A DNA stretch of 59,489 nt from Pseudoflavonifractor capillosus (GTDB taxonomy: Bacteria; Bacillota; Clostridia; Oscillospirales; Oscillospiraceae), in NCBI RefSeq assembly GCF_016899775.1, contig NZ_JACJJE010000018.1, positions 1-59,489 of the forward strand. Reading direction: 5' to 3'. Shown here piece by piece: positions 16,098 to 24,499 of the stretch. The notes beneath the pieces are model-generated. The model saw only the letters and a list, made by a program, of their open reading frames with translations. It ran no database searches and was not told where the DNA came from. A program made the translations under genes and the position numbers. Position 1 is the first letter of the stretch; each line of letters begins with the position of its first letter.

Positions 16098-16255
16098 GGC
16101 CTTGTTGAAAATTGGAAATGTGCCCGACGGCGAGGGATTTTTCGCCGGCAAGGCAATTTGACGCGGCAATCCTTGGTGGATTGCAAGGAAAATGAACGCA
16201 GCCGAGTGGAAAAAGCCCCGCTGTTTTGGCATATTGACATGTTTCAAACATGGCC
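16098..16255 (+). repeat. Intergenic repeat family B (MITE-like), copy 1
   Basis: About 158 bases recurring, inverted, at 23896-24056. Shared blocks include GAAATGTGCCC, GGCGAGGGATTTTT, TTTGACGCGGCAATCC and ATTGCAAGGAAAAT. The ends are imperfect inverted repeats starting GGCC(C/T)TGTT. No gene is inside. It abuts the stop codon of the beta-helix gene. Together with 15821-16097, which holds only the terminator, it accounts for this gene-free stretch. Confidence 0.8.
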
Positions 16256-17541
16256 TAGGAAAAAGACGCCTGGGAGATGTCCAGAGGCTGGCCGCTGCGG
16301 TTGTCGATGTCGGTGCCGTTGCCCTCAAACCGGCAGCCGGGCAGGTTCAGGGCGTCCTCCGTGGGCTCCCCCTCGATGAGAATGCCCGTGCCGTTGCGAA
16401 GGAACTGGTTGTCCGGGGCGACGGAGTTGAAAAAGTTTGTCCGGTTGGTGTTGTAGTGGATGGCCACCTCATTGCCCTCAAAGCGGCATTCGGTATAGCA
16501 GATGCCGCCGTCGGCCCCGGTGCCGTGGCACATCAGGGCGGTGCGCCAGCCGGTGAAGGTGCAGCCGATGGTCCAGGTCCGCTGGGCGGCGGTGACGCCC
16601 ACTCCGTCTCCGCTCCCCACAAAATCAAGGTCATAGAGATAGTTGACCCCATTGCTGATCTTCGGATTCACCTGGACGGAGCCGGTAAAGACCGTGCGGC
16701 CCTCCCCCTCCGTATTGCCGTACAGATTTACCGACCGGCCGGTGATGGACAGGTCCCCCTCATAGGTGACGGCGGGCAGGTGGAGATTCACCACGTCATG
16801 GTCCCCGACCTGGTCCTCGATGGAGTCCACCAGGGTTTGGAGAGCCTCGATGGTATCCATGGGCGCGTCCTCCGGGTAGATGTTCACGGTCTCGATCAGG
16901 TCCACGTTCAGCGTCTGGTGGAGCAGGATCACGTCCCCGTTGTCCATGGTGATGGTCCAGGTGCCCCGGGCGGAGTTCTCCCGGCCCAGGAACTGGGTGA
17001 AGCTGGTGAGGGCGGCGTCGGGGGCGTAGCTCTCATAGGCCGGCTCGCCGTAGCGGATGTAGCCGGAGGGGTCGTCCGGCGTGTCAAACTCCGCGGTGAC
17101 CGACGCCACCTTCCGCAGAAAGATCCCCCCGGCATTGGCGCCGGTGTCCTTGTGGTGGATAAACAGACAGACGGGGAAGGTGTACTCCCCGTCTTGTTCC
17201 GCCGTATGGGTGATGACGGGGGCCGGTTCATAGGGGGTGTCCCGCCAGCCCAGGAGGATCTGATAGGTGCCGTCCTCGTCGGTGTAGATCACCTCTCCCG
17301 TGCCGCCGTCGTCGTAGACCTGGGGCCGGGTGGAGAGGTACCAGCCCGCCCCCGCCGCTGCCAGAAGCAGAAGAACCGCAAAAATCGGGAGAGCCCTGCG
17401 CAGGGCTCTCCTCCAGCTTAACGCTGGAGGAACAAGTTCCTTGCGCACGTTGACGCTTTTGCCGCAGTAGGGGCAGAAGGAGGCGTTCGGGTGGAGCTGG
17501 GAGCCGCAGTGAGGGCAGCTTACAAAGGTCTTGTCCGGCAT
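16255..17541 (-). CDS. Zinc-ribbon membrane protein with right-handed beta-helix-like outer domain
   Basis: 428 residues. The N-terminus is a zinc ribbon (CPHCG ... CPYCG, residues ~9-27), then a basic stretch, one TM helix (IFAVLLLLAAAGAGWYL, ~53-70) and a large presumably outer domain. Its last ~180 residues show short repeating N/G/E-rich turns (VNLYGN, CRFEGNEVAIHYN, CRFEGNGTDIDN), as in parallel beta-helix (NosD/pectate-lyase type) proteins. It begins one base after the kinase stop, so it is coupled to the kinase and may be its partner or substrate. The target of the beta-helix is unknown. Confidence 0.7.
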   Translation of the reverse strand: MPDKTFVSCPHCGSQLHPNASFCPYCGKSVNVRKELVPPALSWRRALRRALPIFAVLLLLAAAGAGWYLSTRPQVYDDGGTGEVIYTDEDGTYQILLGWRDTPYEPAPVITHTAEQDGEYTFPVCLFIHHKDTGANAGGIFLRKVASVTAEFDTPDDPSGYIRYGEPAYESYAPDAALTSFTQFLGRENSARGTWTITMDNGDVILLHQTLNVDLIETVNIYPEDAPMDTIEALQTLVDSIEDQVGDHDVVNLHLPAVTYEGDLSITGRSVNLYGNTEGEGRTVFTGSVQVNPKISNGVNYLYDLDFVGSGDGVGVTAAQRTWTIGCTFTGWRTALMCHGTGADGGICYTECRFEGNEVAIHYNTNRTNFFNSVAPDNQFLRNGTGILIEGEPTEDALNLPGCRFEGNGTDIDNRSGQPLDISQASFS

Positions 17542-17542
17542 G

Positions 17543-18295
17543 TCACAGCACCTCCATCAGGCGGAGCACGTCGGAGTACCGGTTTTTCGGGTTCACCTGG
17601 GTGCAGCGGGCCACGATATGGCCCAGCCGGCCGGGGGCCAGCTGCTTGGAGGGGTGCTTCCCGGTGAGCATGACATTGATCAGAACGCCCACGGCGAAGA
17701 TGTCCGTGCGCTGGTCGGTCTGGGACAGGCCGTACTGCTCCGGGGCGGCAAAGCCGGTGGTGCCCAGAATCTGGGTGTCGGTGTCCTCCTCCGGCTTGTA
17801 GAGCCGGGCGGCGTCGAAATCGATCAGCACGGCCTCGTCCCCCCGCAGGATGATGTTGTCCGGCTTCACGTCCCGGTGGACTGCCCCAAGGGAGTGGAGC
17901 ACCCACAGGGCCCGGCAGACCTGGGTGACGATTTCCCGGGTCTCCTTCACGGTGAACAAGGTGTCCTTGAGGAGAAAGTCCAGCGTGTCCCCCTGGATAT
18001 ACTCCTCCAGAATCAGGTGCTCCTCCCCCTGGGAGGCCACCTCCAGGGTGACGGGGAGGTGGGCGCAGGTGTAATGGAGCAGCTTCTGGTAGACCTCGGC
18101 ATTGCCGGTAAAATGCCGCAGCACAAGGGGTTTGCCGTCTGTTCGGTGCCGGATCAGGTATACGCCGCCCCGGTCACTCTCCTTCATCCGGCGAACCAGT
18201 TCGTATTCTGTTTGCAGAATTTCCAGCAGCCAGGAATAGATAAGAATCCCTCCCTCAAAAGCAAAATACGATGCAGGGAGCATATTGTTTTCCAA
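17543..18295 (-). CDS. Hanks-type Ser/Thr protein kinase
   Basis: 250 residues from the longest frame (TTG 18295; ATG 18283 is possible; neither has a good ribosome site, so the start is uncertain). Kinase motifs: ILEEYIQGDTL (hinge), VHRDVKPDN (catalytic loop), IDFDAAR in place of DFG, GTTGFAAPEQYG (activation/P+1 region) and TDIFAVGV. The residue at the usual ATP-binding Lys position appears to be Arg (LVLRHF), so activity needs testing. There is no TM helix; it is likely cytoplasmic and acts with the membrane zinc-ribbon protein encoded next. A divergent HTH gene lies across a 60-base AT-rich promoter region. Confidence 0.85.
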   Translation of the reverse strand: MENNMLPASYFAFEGGILIYSWLLEILQTEYELVRRMKESDRGGVYLIRHRTDGKPLVLRHFTGNAEVYQKLLHYTCAHLPVTLEVASQGEEHLILEEYIQGDTLDFLLKDTLFTVKETREIVTQVCRALWVLHSLGAVHRDVKPDNIILRGDEAVLIDFDAARLYKPEEDTDTQILGTTGFAAPEQYGLSQTDQRTDIFAVGVLINVMLTGKHPSKQLAPGRLGHIVARCTQVNPKNRYSDVLRLMEVL

Positions 18296-18355
18296 GTCAA
18301 AGTGTTATAAAATAGTATAAACGATTTAAAACTGGAAGTAAAGAGGGGAAAGGTT

Positions 18356-18781
18356 GTGAAAAAAAGCAGCACCCTGGATCTGAGCCGCGGGCTGATGAGC
18401 GAGCCGAACCTGGACGCCTATCTGGCCCAGAACCAGTCTGACTTCTCCGATGAGGACATGACTGGCTTTCTGAACCGGCTCTACCAGAGAATCGCGGTTT
18501 CCAAGGCAACCCTGGCCCGGCAGGCGGGCATGAGCGAGGTGTATCTCCACCAGGTGTTTTCCGGCCGGAGGCGGCCCTCCCGGGACCGGCTGCTGTGCCT
18601 GTGCATCTGCATGGACGCCTCGCTGGAGGAGGTCCAGCAGGTACTCAAGGGAGGCGCCTACGCTCCGCTCTACCCCAGGCACAAGCGGGACGCCATTATC
18701 AGCCATGGGATTCTCCATGGCACTGCTCTGGAAAAGATCAATGAGAAGCTGGCCCAGGAACAGGAGCAGCCCCTGTTCTGA
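18356..18781 (+). CDS. HTH DNA-binding protein divergent from the kinase
   Basis: 141 residues. GTG 18356 follows AGAGGGG. A Cro/CI-like helix-turn-helix is visible: VSKATLARQAGMSEVYLHQVFSG, then RRPSRDRLLCLCICM. The C-terminal part (RDAIISHGILHGTALEKINEKL) is unassigned. The N-terminal leader contains several Ser/Thr. The gene is divergent from the kinase/beta-helix operon and probably regulates it; phosphorylation by the kinase is an attractive guess without direct evidence. Confidence 0.75.
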   Translation: MKKSSTLDLSRGLMSEPNLDAYLAQNQSDFSDEDMTGFLNRLYQRIAVSKATLARQAGMSEVYLHQVFSGRRRPSRDRLLCLCICMDASLEEVQQVLKGGAYAPLYPRHKRDAIISHGILHGTALEKINEKLAQEQEQPLF

Positions 18782-18815
18782 TCGGGTGAGAACTGCAGGA
18801 CACGCAAACCAGACA

Positions 18816-18851
18816 AAGATCCCGCTCCCTGTGGATTGGGAGCGGGATCTT
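18816..18851. terminator. Bidirectional terminator-like hairpin
   Basis: AAGATCCCGCTCCC pairs exactly with GGGAGCGGGATCTT around an 8-base loop, between converging genes (HTH gene and flavin reductase-like gene). T-runs are weak on both sides. Confidence 0.6.
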
Positions 18852-18867
18852 CTGCGTTTTGCGGGAA

Positions 18868-19428
18868 TTACATCAGCTGCTTGCCGTCCTGGAAGGCGCT
18901 GCCCACCTTCTCGCCCAGCTTCCGGTAGGCGGCGTGGATGGGGTCGAAGGTGATGGGGTCCAGCTTGTCCGGGTCGATCCTGCCGTCGTCCCCCAGAATG
19001 CGCTCGTCGGCGCTGACGTTGACGATCTCTCCCACCAGGCGGCAGGTCTGGGGGTCATAGCTCACCAGCCTGCACTCCAGGGCCATGGGCAGCTCGTCGA
19101 TGAGAGGGGCGTCCACAAATTCAGAGCGGGTGGTGTGCCAGCCCGCCTTCTCCAGCTTCCTGGGCTCCGTGTTGCCCGAGGCGATTCCCACATAGTCGCA
19201 GGCCACCATCTGCTCCGCGGTGGCCATGCTGATGGTGAAGGCCTTCCGGGCCAGGATATTGGCGGTGGTCTTGTGCCCCTCGCTGATGCACACGGAGATC
19301 TCGCTGGCCTCGCTGATGCCGCCCCAGGCGGCGTTCATGGCGTCGGGAGTGCCGTCCTCCCCGTAGGTGGCCAGGATCAGCACCGGCTGGGGATAGGTCC
19401 AGGGCTTGGCGCCGAAGTTTTTACGCAT
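18868..19428 (-). CDS. Flavin reductase-like (flavoredoxin family) protein
   Basis: 186 residues. GGAGGT precedes ATG 19428. The sequence follows the FMN-binding split-barrel family: PVLILATYGEDGTPDAMNAAWGG at the start, ISVCISEGHKTTANIL, FTISMATAEQ and LVGEIVNVSADERIL. Such small proteins bind FMN and act as flavin reductases or flavoredoxins in anaerobes; the partner is unknown. It stands alone and is convergent with the HTH gene. Confidence 0.8.
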   Translation of the reverse strand: MRKNFGAKPWTYPQPVLILATYGEDGTPDAMNAAWGGISEASEISVCISEGHKTTANILARKAFTISMATAEQMVACDYVGIASGNTEPRKLEKAGWHTTRSEFVDAPLIDELPMALECRLVSYDPQTCRLVGEIVNVSADERILGDDGRIDPDKLDPITFDPIHAAYRKLGEKVGSAFQDGKQLM

Positions 19429-19591
19429 GATACATTACCTCCAATCAAAGCTCTGTCCGGCGGCGGAGAGAGGTCCGGACCGGAAAAATCAGGTTCCCCT
19501 CTATGATACTCCCGCTTGGGACAGGAATCAATGGAAATCCCCGCCCCGGGGCATGGATCGCGGTTTCCCTCTTTCATTTTTCAGAAGAATA

Positions 19592-19600
19592 TGGTATACT
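19592..19600 (+). promoter_or_regulatory. Extended -10 promoter for the shikimate kinase gene
   Basis: TGGTATACT (19592-19600) lies about 40 bases before the GTG start. A weak TTTCAT lies about 17 bases upstream. Similar TGGTATxxT elements precede the genes at 10747, 28327 and 50404. Confidence 0.45.
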
Positions 19601-19639
19601 ACACTTTGTTACGAATTTCACAAGGAGAGAGGTTGGACC

Positions 19640-20224
19640 GTGGGAAACGTCACGCTGATTGGAATGCCGGGTTCGGGGAAAAGTACGGTGGGAGTATTGC
19701 TGGCCAAGGCTCTGGGCTATGGCTTTCTGGATACGGATCTGGTGATCCAGCAGCAGGAGGGGGCGCTCCTCCAGGAGATCCTGGACGAGAAGGGGGTCCC
19801 CTATTTTCTGGACGCGGAGGAGCGTGCGGTGCGCTCGGTGGAGTGCGACCGGCACGTGATCGCCCCCGGGGGCAGCGTGGTCTGCCGGGAGGGGGCCATC
19901 GCCCACCTGAAGGCCGCGGGTCCGGTGATCTATCTGCGGGTGCCCCTGGAGGAGCTGAAGGCCCGGATTCACAATCTGGACTCCCGGGGCATCGCCCTGG
20001 AGCCGGGGCAGACCCTGGAGGACATCATGGACCTCCGGGCCCCCCTGTATGAGCGCTACGCCGACGCGGTGGTGGACGCCGTCCCCGGACAGTCCACGGC
20101 CCAGACCGTCTCCTCAGTGCTGGAGCGCCTGGAACAGCTGGTTCCGGGCCTCACCTGGCACGCCCCCAGCCCACAGGGAACCGTGGGCCGGCCCCGGAAG
20201 GAAGATTCTCCGGAGGCCGAATGA
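19640..20224 (+). CDS. aroK: Shikimate kinase
   Basis: 194 residues. GTG 19640 follows AAGGAGAGAGG; the open frame extends further upstream but without a better start. P-loop GMPGSGKST (~8-16), substrate-binding Asp in DTDLVI (~32-34), Arg in EERAVRS, Gly-Gly in APGGSVV, lid Arg in SRGIAL, and RAPLYERYAD near the end. It phosphorylates shikimate in chorismate synthesis. The family is usually about 165-175 residues; this one has ~20 extra Pro-rich residues at the C-terminus. The helicase gene starts 17 bases later, so they may share an mRNA. Confidence 0.85.
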   Translation: MGNVTLIGMPGSGKSTVGVLLAKALGYGFLDTDLVIQQQEGALLQEILDEKGVPYFLDAEERAVRSVECDRHVIAPGGSVVCREGAIAHLKAAGPVIYLRVPLEELKARIHNLDSRGIALEPGQTLEDIMDLRAPLYERYADAVVDAVPGQSTAQTVSSVLERLEQLVPGLTWHAPSPQGTVGRPRKEDSPEAE

Positions 20225-20241
20225 AAAGAAGGAAGTAGAAC

Positions 20242-22128
20242 ATGACATTTCAGACACTGGGGCTGTGCGCCCCGATTTTGACCGCCCTGGAGGAGCACGG
20301 GTATGAGCGGCCCTCCCCCATCCAGGAGAAGGCCATTCCCCCCGCCCTGGCCGGGCGGGACGTGCTGGGCTGCGCCCAGACGGGCACCGGCAAGACCTGC
20401 GCCTTTGCCGCTCCCATTTTACAGCGCCTGAGCGCCTCCAGGGTCCAGGGACACCCCCTGCGGGCCCTGATCCTCACCCCCACCCGGGAGCTGGCCATTC
20501 AGATCGAGGAGAGCTTCCTGGCCTACGGCAAGCACCTGCCCCTGCGGTGCGCCGTCATCTTCGGCGGCGTGGGCCAGAACCCCCAGGTGGAGGCCCTGGG
20601 CCGGGGGGTGGACATCCTGGTGGCCACTCCGGGCCGGCTCATGGACCTGTACCAGCAGGGCTTCGTCAAGCTGGACCAGCTGGAGATCTTCGTGCTGGAC
20701 GAGGCCGACCGGATGCTGGACATGGGCTTCATCCACGACGTGAAGAAGATCCTCAAGTGGCTGCCCCGCAGGAAGCAGACCATGCTGTTTTCCGCCACCA
20801 TGCCCCCGGAGATCGCCGAGCTGGTGAACTCCCTGCTCCACGACCCGGTTCGGGTGGCGGTGGACCCGGTGTCCTCCCCGGTGGAGGCCATCCAGCAGTC
20901 GGTGTACTTTGTGGACAAGAACAACAAGACCAAGCTGCTGGCCTATCTGATCCGGGAGCTGGACGTGAAAAACGCCCTGGTGTTCACCCGCACCAAGCAC
21001 GGGGCCAACAAGGTGGCCAGGGATCTGGCCAAGGCGGGCATCACCGCCGCCGCCATCCACGGCAACAAGAGCCAGACCGCCCGGCAGCAGGCCCTGGCCG
21101 ACTTCAAGGCCGGGAAGATCCAGTGCCTGGTGGCCACCGACATCGCCGCCCGGGGACTGGACATCGAGGAGCTCTCCCACGTGTTCAACTACAATCTCCC
21201 CGAGGTGCCTGAGACCTACGTCCACCGCATCGGCCGCACCGGCCGGGCGGGCCGGGAGGGGGCTGCCGTCGCCTTCTGCGACTTTGGGGAGAAGCCCCTG
21301 CTCCGCGACATTGAGAAGCTGATGGGCCGCACCGTGCCGGCGGTGGAGGATCACCCCTACCCCATGGTGGTGCTGGAGGCCCCTAAGAAGGACAAGCGCG
21401 GCCGCATCATCAACGAGGAGGACGCGGAGGCCCGGGCCGCCGCCAAGGAGCGCCGCCGGGCCCAGGACGCCGCCAACAAGGCGGCCGCCGAGGAGCGGAA
21501 GAAGAAGGCCGGGGAGGCGGTGCTGTCCGCCGTCTCCGCCGTGGCCGCCGCCGTCACCGGCGAGGGCGGCTCCCAGGATGGGAAGAAAAAGAAACGCCGC
21601 CGGAAAAAGGGCAAGGGCGGCGGGGAGGCCGCCCCGGTCCAGGAGGCGCAGGCGCCGGAGACGCCGGTCCGGGAGACTGCCCGGGTCAAGCCCCTCCGCC
21701 CCGGCGTGCGGCTGGATACGGGGGACGCCATGCCCCGCACGGAATTTGACCGGCCCGACCCCCTGGCCGGCGACCACATCATGGACGCCACCGCCCGGCT
21801 GCTGGCCCCCCGGAAGAGCACCCTCAGCCGGGAGGGGAGCGCCGCCTCCCGCCGCGCCGCCCCCAGAAAGCGGCGCAGAGGGAATGCGGGGGGCGAGGGA
21901 GAGCCCCGCGCCGCCGGGAAGGAGAAACCCCAGCGCGCCGCCGCCCCCGCCGAGGCGGGCCGGAAGAAGCGGAGCGAGGCCGGGGAGAGCAAGGCCCGTC
22001 CGGCTGCCCGCTCCCCCAAAAAGCACCGGGGCGGCCCCCGGGGCCCCATTGAGCCCATGAAGTCCAACCGCACCAAGGACTCCACCGAGCAGCACAGCTT
22101 GATGAAGCCCTACTATCTGGACAACTGA
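20242..22128 (+). CDS. DEAD-box RNA helicase with long basic tail
   Basis: 628 residues. Motifs in order: Q motif [19 protein letters not shown] (I), PTRELAIQ (Ia), ATPGRLMD (Ib), [11 protein letters not shown] (II), SATMP (III), [15 protein letters not shown] (V) and [13 protein letters not shown] (VI), ending near residue 360. The last ~250 residues are low-complexity, rich in Arg/Lys/Ala/Glu ([14 protein letters not shown]), a likely RNA-binding tail. RhlE/CshA-type helicases remodel rRNA or mRNA, often in the cold or during decay. The exact subfamily cannot be fixed by eye. Confidence 0.92.
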   Translation: MTFQTLGLCAPILTALEEHGYERPSPIQEKAIPPALAGRDVLGCAQTGTGKTCAFAAPILQRLSASRVQGHPLRALILTPTRELAIQIEESFLAYGKHLPLRCAVIFGGVGQNPQVEALGRGVDILVATPGRLMDLYQQGFVKLDQLEIFVLDEADRMLDMGFIHDVKKILKWLPRRKQTMLFSATMPPEIAELVNSLLHDPVRVAVDPVSSPVEAIQQSVYFVDKNNKTKLLAYLIRELDVKNALVFTRTKHGANKVARDLAKAGITAAAIHGNKSQTARQQALADFKAGKIQCLVATDIAARGLDIEELSHVFNYNLPEVPETYVHRIGRTGRAGREGAAVAFCDFGEKPLLRDIEKLMGRTVPAVEDHPYPMVVLEAPKKDKRGRIINEEDAEARAAAKERRRAQDAANKAAAEERKKKAGEAVLSAVSAVAAAVTGEGGSQDGKKKKRRRKKGKGGGEAAPVQEAQAPETPVRETARVKPLRPGVRLDTGDAMPRTEFDRPDPLAGDHIMDATARLLAPRKSTLSREGSAASRRAAPRKRRRGNAGGEGEPRAAGKEKPQRAAAPAEAGRKKRSEAGESKARPAARSPKKHRGGPRGPIEPMKSNRTKDSTEQHSLMKPYYLDN

Positions 22129-22237
22129 CCCCGGGGCGGCACGCTCCCCCGCGGACATACCCGCCTCACAGGGGCGGGGAACATAGAGAACCATTCCGGA
22201 AAAGGGAAACAAAATAAAAAACTGGAGGGCATGAACA

Positions 22238-23578
22238 ATGGATTATCAGGCAATGTATCAGCAGAAGCTGACCACTCCGGAGGAGGCGGTCAAGGTCGTC
22301 AAGTCCGGCGACTGGGTGGACTACACCTGGTGCACCAACCACCCGGTGGCCCTGGACAAGGCCCTGGCCGCCCGGAAGGACGAGCTCACCGACGTGAAGA
22401 TCCGGGGCGGCGTCACCATGTGGATGCCGGAGATCGCCAAGGCCGACGACGCCGGCGACCACTTCACCTGGCACTCCTGGCACTGCAGCGGCATTGACCG
22501 CAAGATCATGAAGAAGGGCATGGGCTACTTCAGCCCCATGCGCTACTCCGAGCTGCCCCGGTTCTACCGGGAGAACCTGGCCCCTGTGGACGTGGTGATG
22601 CTCCAGGTGAGCCCCATGGACGCCCACGGCAACTTCAACTTCGGCCTGGCCGCCTCCCACCTGGCGGACATGATGGCCCGGGCCAAGTGCATCATCGTGG
22701 AGGTCAACCAGAATATGCCCTGGGTGTACGGCCTCACCGGCACCGAGATCAACATTCAGGACGTGGACTTCGTGGTGGAGGGGGACAATCCCCCCGTGGC
22801 CCAGCTGGGCGGCGGCGGAGAGCCCACCGACGTGGACCGGGCGGTGGCCAACCTGGTGGTGCCCGAGATCCCCAACGGCGCCTGCCTGCAGCTGGGCATC
22901 GGCGGCATGCCCAACACCATCGGCGCCATGATCGCCCAGTCCGACCTGAAGGACCTGTCCGTCCACACGGAGATGTATGTGGACGGCTTTGTGGACATCG
23001 CCGCCGCCGGCAAGATCACCGGCCGCCACAAGAACCTGGACAAGGGCCGCCAGGTCTACGCCTTCGCCGCCGGCACCCAGAAGCTGTACGACTACGTGAA
23101 CCGCAACCCGGACGTGATGGCCGCCCCGGTGGACTACACCAACGACGTGCGGGTCATCGGCCAGATCGACAACTTCATCTCCATCAACAACGCGGTGGAC
23201 CTGGACCTGTTCGGCCAGGTGAACGCCGAGTCCGCCGGCCTCAAGCACATCTCCGGCACCGGCGGCCAGCTGGACTTCGTCATGGGCGCCTATCTGTCCA
23301 AGGGCGGCAAGAGCTTCATCTGCCTGTCCTCCACCGTCACCGGCAAGGACGGCACCATGAAGAGCCGCATCGTCCCCACCCTCACCAACGGCTCCATCTG
23401 CACCGACCCCCGGTCCTGTGTCCACTACATCGTCACCGAGTACGGCATGGTGAACCTGAAGGGCCTGTCCACCTGGGAGCGGGCAGAGGCCCTCATCTCC
23501 ATCGCCCACCCCGACTTCCGGGAGCAGCTCATCGCCGACGCCGAGAAAATGGGTATCTGGCGCCGCAGCAACAAGTGA
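22238..23578 (+). CDS. but: Butyryl-CoA:acetate CoA-transferase-like (acetyl-CoA hydrolase/transferase family)
   Basis: 446 residues. ATG 22238 follows GGAGGG. Family features: [36 protein letters not shown] and catalytic Glu245 in HTEMYVDG, then [11 protein letters not shown]. The length and these motifs match the but/4-hydroxybutyrate CoA-transferase group. In gut butyrate producers it moves CoA from butyryl-CoA to acetate, giving butyrate and acetyl-CoA as the last step. A 4-hydroxybutyrate or other acyl substrate cannot be excluded. It is monocistronic, with a strong terminator right after. Confidence 0.85.
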   Translation: MDYQAMYQQKLTTPEEAVKVVKSGDWVDYTWCTNHPVALDKALAARKDELTDVKIRGGVTMWMPEIAKADDAGDHFTWHSWHCSGIDRKIMKKGMGYFSPMRYSELPRFYRENLAPVDVVMLQVSPMDAHGNFNFGLAASHLADMMARAKCIIVEVNQNMPWVYGLTGTEINIQDVDFVVEGDNPPVAQLGGGGEPTDVDRAVANLVVPEIPNGACLQLGIGGMPNTIGAMIAQSDLKDLSVHTEMYVDGFVDIAAAGKITGRHKNLDKGRQVYAFAAGTQKLYDYVNRNPDVMAAPVDYTNDVRVIGQIDNFISINNAVDLDLFGQVNAESAGLKHISGTGGQLDFVMGAYLSKGGKSFICLSSTVTGKDGTMKSRIVPTLTNGSICTDPRSCVHYIVTEYGMVNLKGLSTWERAEALISIAHPDFREQLIADAEKMGIWRRSNK

Positions 23579-23593
23579 GACCATAAATGATAT

Positions 23594-23628
23594 AAAGAGG
23601 ACCCCGGCCTGCGGCCGGGGTCCTCTTT
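23594..23628. terminator. Strong bidirectional rho-independent terminator
   Basis: A 16-base stem (AAAGAGGACCCCGGCC with GGCCGGGGTCCTCTTT) with a TGC loop and T-runs on both strands. It is shared by the CoA-transferase gene and the small minus-strand gene whose stop codon it touches. Confidence 0.85.
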
Positions 23629-23792
23629 TATCCTTCCAGTGTCCAAAGAAAATTTTCCAGTTTCAAACGGCTGCCCACCGTGGTCCCCTCGGGGAGGAGA
23701 AACATGGTGATGGAGTGGGGCTGCCCCTGGTCGGAGACCAGGTCGGCGTAGTCCCCCTGGATGGCGGCCACCGTGTAAAAAATCGGGTCCAT
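23628..23792 (-). CDS. Small DUF3006-like protein (54 residues)
   Basis: A short gene easily missed: ATG 23792, TAA 23630-23628, with AAAGGAG about 9 bases before the start. The peptide begins MDPIFYTVAAIQGDYADLV and contains FLLPEGTTVGSRLKL. The pattern of an acidic 'GDYA' turn followed by 'LLPEG..VG..L' fits the tiny beta-barrel DUF3006 group, whose function is unknown. It ends in the terminator it shares with the CoA-transferase gene. Good ribosome site, terminator and family-like pattern support it; transcription evidence is lacking. Confidence 0.65.
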   Translation of the reverse strand: MDPIFYTVAAIQGDYADLVSDQGQPHSITMFLLPEGTTVGSRLKLENFLWTLEG

Positions 23793-23895
23793 ATGCCGGC
23801 GCTCCTTTCCGCTTCCGGCGCTCCGCCAGTATATTGGCGGAACATCCAGTAAACTGATCTTGCAAAATTCGAGTTTTTTCCCTATCCTGGATATA

Positions 23896-24056
23896 GGCCC
23901 TGTTTAAACCATGTCAACATCCCCCAACGGCGGGCCTTTTCCCGCCATACCGCATTGATTTTCCTTGCAATACACAAAGGATTGCCGCGTCAAACCGCCT
24001 CGTCCGGCGAAAAAATCCCTCGCCGCTGGGCACATTTCCATGCTTCAAACAGGGCC
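23896..24056 (-). repeat. Intergenic repeat family B (MITE-like), copy 2
   Basis: About 161 bases, an inverted copy of 16098-16255. The termini are clear inverted repeats: GGCCCTGTTTAAACC at the left and its near-complement TTCAAACAGGGCC at the right. It fills most of the gene-free stretch 23793-24106. No gene is inside. Confidence 0.82.
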
Positions 24057-24106
24057 TGGATGACAGAACTGGTTTCACCGCTCCAGAAAAAGAGAGGGGA
24101 TGCCCC

Positions 24107-24499
24107 GTGTCCGGTGAGAAAAGACGGTCGCTGAATGAAAATCTCTCCCGCAACCTCAGCTTGATCTACACCCTGCGGCGGGAGACGGAGAAGATCAACC
24201 TGGCGGAGTTTGCCAACCAACTGGGAATCGGCCACACCACCTTACAGAATGTCCTCCGCCAAAAGTGCAATTTGACCCTGGACACGGTGGACCTCATCGC
24301 CCAACGGCTGGACTTCCCAGCCCTTCAGCTTCTGGCTGACCAGTACCCGGAGACCGACCTGACCCGGGGCGCCCTCCTTCTGGAGATGGTGGGGATGTGC
24401 GGCGGCCTGACGCCGGAGCGGCGCATGCGGGTGGCCATGCAGCTGTGCCGGGTGCTGGAGGAGCTGGCAGAGGCGGAGACGGCGGGGTTCAGCGGATGA
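24107..24499 (+). CDS. HTH transcriptional regulator
   Basis: 130 residues. GTG 24107 follows GAGAGGGG. A Cro/CI-type helix-turn-helix is seen at ~30-65: NLAEFANQLGIGHTTLQNVLRQKCNLTLDTVDLIAQRL. The C-terminal helices (ERRMRVAMQLCRVLEELAE) may dimerise. Its 3' end overlaps the convergent asparaginase gene by 11 bases. The target is unknown. Confidence 0.75.
   Translation: MSGEKRRSLNENLSRNLSLIYTLRRETEKINLAEFANQLGIGHTTLQNVLRQKCNLTLDTVDLIAQRLDFPALQLLADQYPETDLTRGALLLEMVGMCGGLTPERRMRVAMQLCRVLEELAEAETAGFSG

Noticed and set aside
20419-22212. 597-codon open frame on the minus strand
   Set aside because: Mirror of the DEAD-box helicase; the plus strand carries all helicase motifs.
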